Source: Carposina sasakii (lineage: Eukaryota > Arthropoda > Insecta > Lepidoptera > Carposinidae). Taken from it: DNA of 64,000 bases. The DNA lies in contig CP053150.1 of assembly GCA_014607495.2 (NCBI GenBank), forward strand, positions 11,862,495 through 11,926,494, given 5' to 3'. Below, piece after piece: positions 57,301 through 64,000 of this stretch; the first letter of the stretch is position 1, and each line of letters begins with the position of its first letter. The notes below the pieces were generated by a model. That model did not search any database. It was given only the letters and a program-made list of their open reading frames with translations, and was not told the DNA's origin. A program made the translations under genes and the position numbers.

Positions 57301-60300
57301 GCACATCTCGCCCGTCGCCACGCCGATCTTGTAAGGCCTGGGGCAGGGTTCGAGGTTATCAAGATAAATATTTTTTTGGATAATTATCTTGATAATTATC
57401 CGATAATTATCCTAGCTGATTTCCCAATTAACTTTCTGAAATTTTCTTTATTTAAATGATAATATATTTGTCCCAAAGAGGGTCTCGGTATTTCGGCACT
57501 ATTAAATAAACAGCAAAGAACAATGTGAGAAATATACAATTCAATTTTTAAAAAGTAAGAAACTGTAAATAAGAGAAATTCACACTTCTCTCATCAGTCA
57601 ATTTTTTTATGCACGTTTGGATACGTAAATAAACTTAGATTATTTTAGTGTTTGATGTTTATAATTATCAAAGATAATTATCAAGGTATATTTATCAAGA
57701 TAATTATCGTAATAATTATCATGATAGATAATTATCAATGATAATTATCACTTCGAACCCTGGCCTGAGGTAAATACTTCCCATGATTCTTATGTCTATT
57801 AGATATGTAGCAGAACCATATACAGGACGCAAATGGAACCATAGATCCTAGAACGCGATATCGAAGTTTCTCACATTGATTGGAATACACATCCCTTTTC
57901 ACCACCCCTACAGATAGATATGAGCGGTGATAGCCTAATGGTTAAGACATACGTCTTCCAATCTCTGTACCTGTAAATTTATTTAATGTGCGCATTTGAA
58001 TGTTGTAAACCTTGTCCTTAGTTGACTACCTGCAGTGGTAAGTTGGTATTCTGAGCTGAAATTGATAATGATTCTACTAAGGTACCTACTGACTTACCTA
58101 AGAGCTCTCGATATAGCCGCATGTCCCAGCACGTCGTCAGGAGACGTCGGCTCCTCAATCCACATCGGCTTCAACGGCGCTAGCTTCTTCATCCATTCGA
58201 TAGCTTCGTCCACGCTCCATGCTTGATTCGCGTCTACCATCTATAACATAACAATGATTGATAGGCATATAATTGGATAACGCTACAATTTAGAAAATCG
58301 CAGATAGAGATAAAAAAACCGACTGCGTAAAAATATTGATCCAGTGTCATTCTCCGGCTAGAAGCGGCTCGTCCTAAGGAGCGCTGGTGCAGTGCACTCC
58401 AACCCACGAAGATTACATAGGCAATCTATATTTCTAATTATCTTTCAATTCTACTATGTTTATACAATAGTGTCTACGCGTTCGTCTCAAGTAAGTTGTA
58501 ATGTTATGTATCGAGTGGAGCGCTAGCGATCGCGCTCCAATGAAACGAAATTTGGTACGATCCGAGTACTGCATTCATTGATTGACAAGAATTAGAGGAC
58601 AATACAGACACAGGCCGGCGCGTGAAATATTAGCCTAATCTGGTGCGCCGCTCACATTAATTCGAAATGTGCGTTTGCGGCCACTAGCATGTCGCTTAGT
58701 CAGAGTTATAACGCGATAATGTGTGTGTCCTTAAAGGGATCGTTTAAGTATTACGTAACGCAATTTTTGAAGTACTTTGACCCCCCCCTCCCCTCTTGTA
58801 ACGCACCGTAACGTTTTTCTTGGTGGTACCCTCCCCTCTCTAAACATTACGTAATTTTACCCTATAGTCGCTAAGTTATGTATAGTTTTTACACCTTGTA
58901 TTACAGTTTTAATTGCCTTTGCGGTAATAATACTAAATAAAACAAGAGTGGAGCGCTAGCGATCGCGCAACTCCAATGAAACGTATTTTGTTTAATTTTT
59001 TATAATTTTTTGGCTTTACACACAATTGTTTTTCTCCTAGTACTGCATTCTCAATGATTAAAAATGACGAAGAGACTAATACTGACATCGAGGGATTCCG
59101 GCCCTAAAACGTGAACGAAATTAGGGTCTGATCTGAGTTTTAATTGCGCCGCTCAATTTTTTATTTAAAAATTCGAAAAACAATGATGCGTAAAGTGCGG
59201 CCATTGTAAGAAAGACCCCCTCCCGCCCTGTCGCTTAGTTTTCAGACCCCCCTCCCCCAAAGTTATAACGCGATAATGTGTGTGTCCTTAATGTGTTTCA
59301 TTAGGTCATCTGAATTTTAATAAGAGTGAGGTAGGTTGCATCATTTCAATCAGTAAGGGAGTGAACACGTGCGGCGTTTCCAAAATGTAATTATGCATGC
59401 GCTCATATTTTAAAAAATGTGAACCCCGATCTAAAAATATCACGAGCCGCCCCTGCTCACGGCTAAGACGAATCTAATCGAATTACCTCCCAAGGTTAAA
59501 CGCGATAAGCCGTTAAAGCTCTAGAGCGTGTCCAAGAAATATACACACATACACACGAAAATCTTAACCCTCCTTCTGGCGCAGTCGGGTAAAAACATAA
59601 TCCTCCTTACTTGTGCAGACGGGTGAAAATAAGTAGGTACCTAAAGAACTTACCAAAAATTTATCGTCGCCTATAAACTTCCTGACAGCGCTACATCTTC
59701 TGTAATCGTCTTCAAAGTTGAGGCCCACCTTTACTTTGAAGTGCGTGAAACCAAGCTTCAGGTACTTGTTACATAACTGTTCTACTAGTTCATCGCTGTA
59801 GCCCAACCATCCTAGAAAAAGGTGAACAACTAAAGACTGAAATGGACTTTCCGCGACATTGTTATAGGTAGATAAAGTATTATTCTTGTGCTGATGCGGG
59901 GCTTCACTAGAATACATCAGCTACATCGCAACCAATGACAGCAACTACCTACCTCAGTACATTGGTATAAATATTGCATCTAGGTTGTCTAGAACGACCG
60001 CCTAATTAAGATATTCATGGAAACCGGTTTTATTTAGATACCTACTACCTATAGCAAAAATCTGAGGAATAAGGAATGCCTAATGCACTAACTTATAGGG
60101 CCACTCTATACCAACAGGCACAATGTCGTCGATTCTGACCGTCATGCTTAAAAATTAGTTCTACCTGTCCCTTTCCGTCTCTCTTTGTTAAGCAGTCTCC
60201 AGACGTCTCGCCCCGTGACTACGCGAGAAGCGAGAAGGTGTCTACACTCAGCGACCTACTCACTACGTTCTCGACCGTATACCGGAATGGAAGACAGTGC

Positions 60301-62719
60301 AGGGGTTTTATTATTGTGTGTTTAATCTTATAAATATTAAAATACAAAATAAATGCGATTCCATGCATTCCATTTATCTTGATCATTACGATTTTTGGCA
60401 TCCCACAATATGGGTTCTGCCTGAAAAAATTCACGTTATTCCACATAGTAATGGAATAAACTCCAAAAATAATTTAAAAAAAACTGCACTGCACTTCACT
60501 GATCGTGAGAACTACACACGACACGACCTTGCATTGCATTGTGAGACTGAACGAGAATCCTTCTCTTTTCTCACCCGAGACACCCTTTGACTCAGACAGA
60601 CCTGACTACTTTTGACTTTATGTTTAAGTGTGACCATAATGTCTCAATTTCGCATTGAAGAGAAGAGAGATAACTCACCAACTTGAGTAGTATACGCTGG
60701 ATAACCCTTATCTTCCAACAGTTTAATTCTCCCTTCTTTATCATCTTTCTTAGATTTCAGAAGCGATATCGCCTCTTCCTTCGTAATTACGTCGGTTATG
60801 TAACGGAAATCAATTGTTGACACCAGTTCCTGGAAGCATTTTTGTTTTTTAAACCTGCAGAAACGGCTTGATACAACTACTTCAAGTAGGTACAACTTAT
60901 GTCGTTTCAGTGTTTATAAGTATGCTTAAAAGTGACTTATCCTTACTGTCTCTGTTTTAGGAATGGATCAGCTGTGGAGATTTTTATTGGAACAGAAGGT
61001 GCATTGAAAGGTGAATTTAGGTTCCCAGAACATTTGATAATCACCAGAATTTTCACTAAAGAACAAAACTCCCAAATGCAATTCCAATTTTCTACTGCAG
61101 GATGAACGAATTTATATAGCAACCATAGAAGAAAATAATATAAGGGAAGTATGATGATGAAATAAATGAATCAATCTTACCACAGGTTCCATGTCGACGA
61201 GCAGTCTCCATAGGGGCTTATTCTCAAGGCGCGCCCAGAGATCCCACAGCGAGTTCAGAATAGCCGCCACTGCTAGATGAGCCACTCCTTTTTCTGGGCC
61301 TATCTGTTAAATAGTTACCTATCGTGATAACAGTGCATCTTACGACTCTAACATAACATAGCTCATTTCATTTGTTTAAATAATAAACTTTTCATATACG
61401 TATACCGTTAGCCGCGTGGTGCCGGCAGAGTAGAGTTTGTACCACCCCTGCCTGCCCGTGGGTATCGTACGAGGCGATTAATAGTCATATATATATTATA
61501 TAGTACATAGTCTGAAAATCACACTGCGGTCACCAACCGGCCTGCTCAGCGTGGTGACTATGGGCAAAACCCCCCCTGTGGCAGAAGCCTTGTGGCGTGC
61601 CCTGAAGATACGTATACAGTTTTTGTTGATAGTTAGGTCAAGGGTGGGTATTCTAGTATACATCACTATCTATCTTAGGGGTTCATTAGAATACCTCTCC
61701 TCTGATGTTGTAAGAAACGATATGGGCGTTTCAGGGGTTTTTAACTCAGGGGCGTTCTATCGGAGGCAGTAAATTGGTATGATCTTTTACATCTCGTCCC
61801 GCACAAAAGAGGGCTCCTGAAATAGCTACTATATACCTTGAGTATACATAGATACCTATATGTGTATAATCTTACCCATCTCATCTGCGAATCATTAGTA
61901 ATATTCCGCCAGAAGCCTGCAAAGTCAGCAAAGATGTCCGCCGCATTCTTGCCCAGGACAAACTTCTTCATCGCCCTAACGGTGAGGACCACGATCTCGG
62001 TGCCCCTTCCGCACGTGAAGGTCAGGCCAAAGCCTTGCTGGCCGCTCTCGGTGGTCGTCGTCACGTATGCACACGAGTAGTTCGGGTCTGTATGCTGATA
62101 AAATATTGTCTCAATAGTGACTAGTATTCAAACAATTGAAGACCTTATGCAAAAACGTTAAGTACTTATTTTAAACCTTTATTTATTACATCGCGACATA
62201 TAACTATAAAATATAAAAATATAAATATAAAAGATAAATAATGTGATCGAAAGGATTGGAACGTTAAATTTGAAAACTCATAGTAAGTTCTTTGTAAGAA
62301 GATTATCGAAATCAAGCAAGAATAACTATACTTTACCTTGGCAGACCACTAACTAGGGTCTAGGACAGCTGCATGAAGTATATATCACTGCCAAGGACAT
62401 CTCATATGTTTGCTATCTCCCTCATATTTGAATATGAGCGAGGTAGCCAAGATAGTGAATGAAATAGCTAGGTAATAGGAGTTTTAAAAGTAATACAAGT
62501 TCTTAGGTAAGTTTAGTGGTTCATGTGTGAAATTTGAATGTTCTATAACGGTTCCATAAGTAGGATCTAGCAGATTACATAAATAAATACATTAACGTAA
62601 GCAAAATATAAACATTCACTTACAAGTGCATCAGATCCGTGGCCGCCCAGGGATGTGGGGAACCGGACATCTTTTACGTCGATGTCGACTATATTCAGAC
62701 CTTCCCGTGGAACAGGCAT
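54320..62719 (-). CDS. ENOSF1: ENOSF1-like enolase-superfamily sugar-acid dehydratase
   Basis: Mandelate racemase subgroup; human ENOSF1 acts as an L-fuconate dehydratase. Exons in transcript order: 62719-62624, 62094-61876, 61303-61181, 60829-60679, 59811-59654, 58240-58098, 57337-57174, 55971-55790, 54454-54320 (1371 nt, 456 codons plus stop), all phases matching. Catalytic features: KVK motif (Lys222, Lys224 in THFKVKVG), metal ligands Asp252 (VDANQAW), Glu278 ([10 protein letters not shown]) and Glu307 (ATGEM), and the general base His357 ([10 protein letters not shown]). SIDFRY-type IDFRYITD and GYPAYTTQ mark the ENOSF1 branch. Length matches the family. A hAT MITE lies directly against the exon 7 acceptor. 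A possible alternative exon 3 donor is 3 nt upstream. Convergent with AND-1, stops 1.04 kb apart. Confidence 0.95.
54560..54990 (-). mobile_element. RTE-like LINE, 3' fragment
   Basis: On the minus strand: [20 protein letters not shown], a hallmark C-terminal region of lepidopteran RT ORFs, followed after a frameshift by [15 protein letters not shown] and [12 protein letters not shown] residues, then a TATG-rich tail. No catalytic domain is present. Lies in the last ENOSF1 intron. Confidence 0.65.
55343..55372. other. Perfect 13-bp hairpin
   Basis: CCAGAAAGTGTCG and CGACACTTTCTGG flank the loop CAAA. The surrounding 55190-55270 shares a block (GGAGGGTGTAGGGCCCGG) with the inverse of 13053-13091, so it may belong to an old repeat. 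Confidence 0.55.
56133..56329. mobile_element. MITE of the CAGGGTGTAACA family, right end missing
   Basis: CAGGGTGTAACAAAAACGG at the left; the inverted half ends at CATAGCTTTTCGCTATCC. Confidence 0.7.
56789..56993 (+). mobile_element. Helitron derivative, internally deleted
   Basis: TCTATGATACATATAATAAA start, GGGCGTCCACTAG end followed by T; the GTGCACGCTAATCTCAG block is present. Confidence 0.65.
57344..57762. mobile_element. hAT MITE inserted at the ENOSF1 exon 7 acceptor
   Basis: CAGGGTTCGAGGTTATCAAG at the left and CACTTCGAACCCTG at the right. Flanks GCCTGGGG (57336-57343) and GCCTGAGG (57763-57770) are an 8-bp duplication with one mismatch. In gene sense the duplication reads CCCCAG|GC at the used acceptor and CCTCAG|GC upstream of the element. 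Confidence 0.88.
57927..58030 (+). mobile_element. tRNA-derived SINE, internally deleted
   Basis: GCGGTGATAGCCTAATGGTTA head, CTTCCAATC anticodon-side block and a TTTATTTAATGTGCGC tail; it lacks the box B region. Same family as 9290-9418. Confidence 0.55.
58513..59292 (+). repeat. Diverged direct duplication in ENOSF1 intron 5
   Basis: 58513-58739 and 58945-59292 share GAGTGGAGCGCTAGCGATCG, TACTGCATTC, TGCGCCGCTCA and AGTTATAACGCGATAATGTG in the same order. Between them lies a stretch with ATTACGTAACG and CATTACGTAATTTTACC, possibly a separate foldback. Confidence 0.6.
61411..61605 (+). mobile_element. SINE-like repeat with an internal deletion
   Basis: GCCGCGTGGTGCCGGCAGAG to CCTTGTGGCGTGCCCTG; the middle is replaced by an AT-rich stretch and the 3' end is cut. 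ENOSF1 intron 2. Confidence 0.7.
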
Positions 62720-64000
62720 TTTACTTTATACTTACACCACTAGTTCAAACAACACCCAAATGTTAACTGCAGGTCAAAATCACTCAAACCCAGATGCTCG
62801 TCACTTTAAATAGTCCAATAATATTTTATCTATTGGTACAGGTCAACATCTTTATCAATATTACATAATTGTAAACAATTACGTTATCTGTTTTACTGCC
62901 GACTCCATTCTCAGGCCATAAGTACAAAATACCATCATATTCTTTAATTGCTTTAGGATAGATACAGCTGCTGCTCTGTATAACAACTGTTAGTTCCAAA
63001 ATCAAGTACAGACAAGTATAATAATTATTTATATTCTCATGATTTGTATAGTTGTATTTGTCATGAAAAAATAAGTACAGACTCTACATTTCATATTTCT
63101 ATTAAACATATTAGGTCTTAACTAAGTACCTAGACAGGTGTATTTATCTACATTTACTTGTAACATTCTAGCTCAGGTCCTTTTTTTTAAATGTACAGAT
63201 TGGATACATTTAGTAGGAAATACACCTACCTCATTTATACTTCAGTAAGAATATGAAATAATGATTATGCAGTACTGGATGTATAAAAATATTTATTATA
63301 CCTATGTAGTGTAAGTACGTACATAGGATATAAAATATGCAGTACAAAATAAGTATATGTGTATTACATTACAATTGATTATAATTTGTAGACTAAATGG
63401 TTGACCTGTTATTATCTATACATATAATAAAAATGTAACGGATCGCTGTCTGTACATGGAAGATATATAAGAAAAGATATTATAGAATACCTTTATCAAC
63501 GCAATAGTACCCAAAATAATGATTTTTTTAATTTTTGTCTGTTTGTCTGTGCGTTTGTGCACGCTAATCTCAGAAACGGATGAACCGATTTCGATGCAGT
63601 TTTCAGGAATATATTGTGACAGGTCCCACTTAACGTATAGGCTACTTTTTATCCGGGGAAAATGTTTTTATCCCGGATAATTTCGATATTTTTTTTTTTT
63701 TTTGTAGCCTAGGCGGACGCGGGCGTCCACTAGTAAAAAAAAAATATATGAATAAAAAATATAATATGTATAAACTATCAAAGAACTACTTTATAAACTT
63801 TAAAGCTAAAATGCACCATAATTATACATAGTATTTTCTTTTGAATACATGCAAAATTGGATCTAGTAAAAACTATCCAAAATTGTGATGTGAACCTAGA
63901 ATAGGATTTAATCCTTTAAATCTAATAAAATCATATTTAAATCTCAATCAGACCCTTATCTCTAAATATAAAAGCATAAATATACAATATTTTCCAAACT
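62720..64000. other. Upstream of ENOSF1, no gene seen
   Basis: AT-rich sequence that should include the ENOSF1 5' UTR and promoter; apart from the Helitron at 63414-63733 nothing recognisable was found. Confidence 0.5.
63414..63733 (+). mobile_element. Non-autonomous Helitron, 320 bp
   Basis: TCTATACATATAATAAAAAT after A; the end GGACGCGGGCGTCCACTAG before T includes a GGACGC/GCGTCC stem just before CTAG, as in Helitron 3' ends. Confidence 0.8.

Overview
The window is eukaryotic nuclear DNA, AT-rich and intron-rich, very probably from a butterfly or moth (Lepidoptera). This rests on insect-type coding genes, short exons with GT-AG junctions, and dense small repeats of kinds I recognise from lepidopteran introns: tRNA-derived SINEs, a GCCGCGTGGTGCCGG SINE-like family, non-autonomous Helitrons ending GGGCGTCCACTAG, and many foldback MITEs. 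I cannot name the species.

Five protein-coding genes could be assembled exon by exon, with reading phase matching at every junction. (1) Gemin2/SIP1, + strand, 828-5977, 4 exons, 249 codons. (2) A dihydrodiol dehydrogenase of the Gfo/Idh/MocA family, - strand, 11689-6363, 5 exons, 335 codons, convergent with Gemin2. (3) Cystathionine gamma-lyase, - strand, 40368-17403, 7 exons, 393 codons, spread over 23 kb because its introns are full of transposons. (4) AND-1/WDHD1/Ctf4 replication factor, + strand, 41659-53278, 16 exons, 928 codons, head-to-head with cystathionine gamma-lyase. (5) ENOSF1-like enolase-superfamily sugar-acid dehydratase, - strand, 62719-54320, 9 exons, 456 codons, tail-to-tail with AND-1. 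The genes belong to unrelated processes (snRNP assembly, sugar/diol oxidation, transsulfuration, DNA replication, sugar-acid dehydration), so this is an ordinary housekeeping stretch and not a functional cluster.

The rest is mostly transposon-derived. Main elements: a nearly full-length, decayed CR1-type LINE (20913-25760) with an esterase-like ORF1 and an endonuclease/RT ORF2; a Tc1/mariner-type transposon with 488-bp terminal inverted repeats and a transposase broken by one frameshift (30382-33085); an RTE-like LINE 3' fragment (54560-54990); several roughly 310-bp Helitron derivatives; two hAT MITEs with 8-bp target duplications; a three-level nested insertion at 34404-36204; and at least ten other foldback families.

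The observations most worth following up are a hAT MITE inserted exactly across the ENOSF1 exon 7 splice acceptor, whose target-site duplication rebuilt the acceptor; a roughly 330-bp inverted repeat flanking exons 5 and 6 of cystathionine gamma-lyase, a layout expected to favour a circular RNA; a GC-rich, strongly self-complementary block at 27835-28080 that no recognised family explains; and E2F-like sites in the shared upstream region of AND-1, one of them carried by a repeat. I found no convincing novel multi-gene system.
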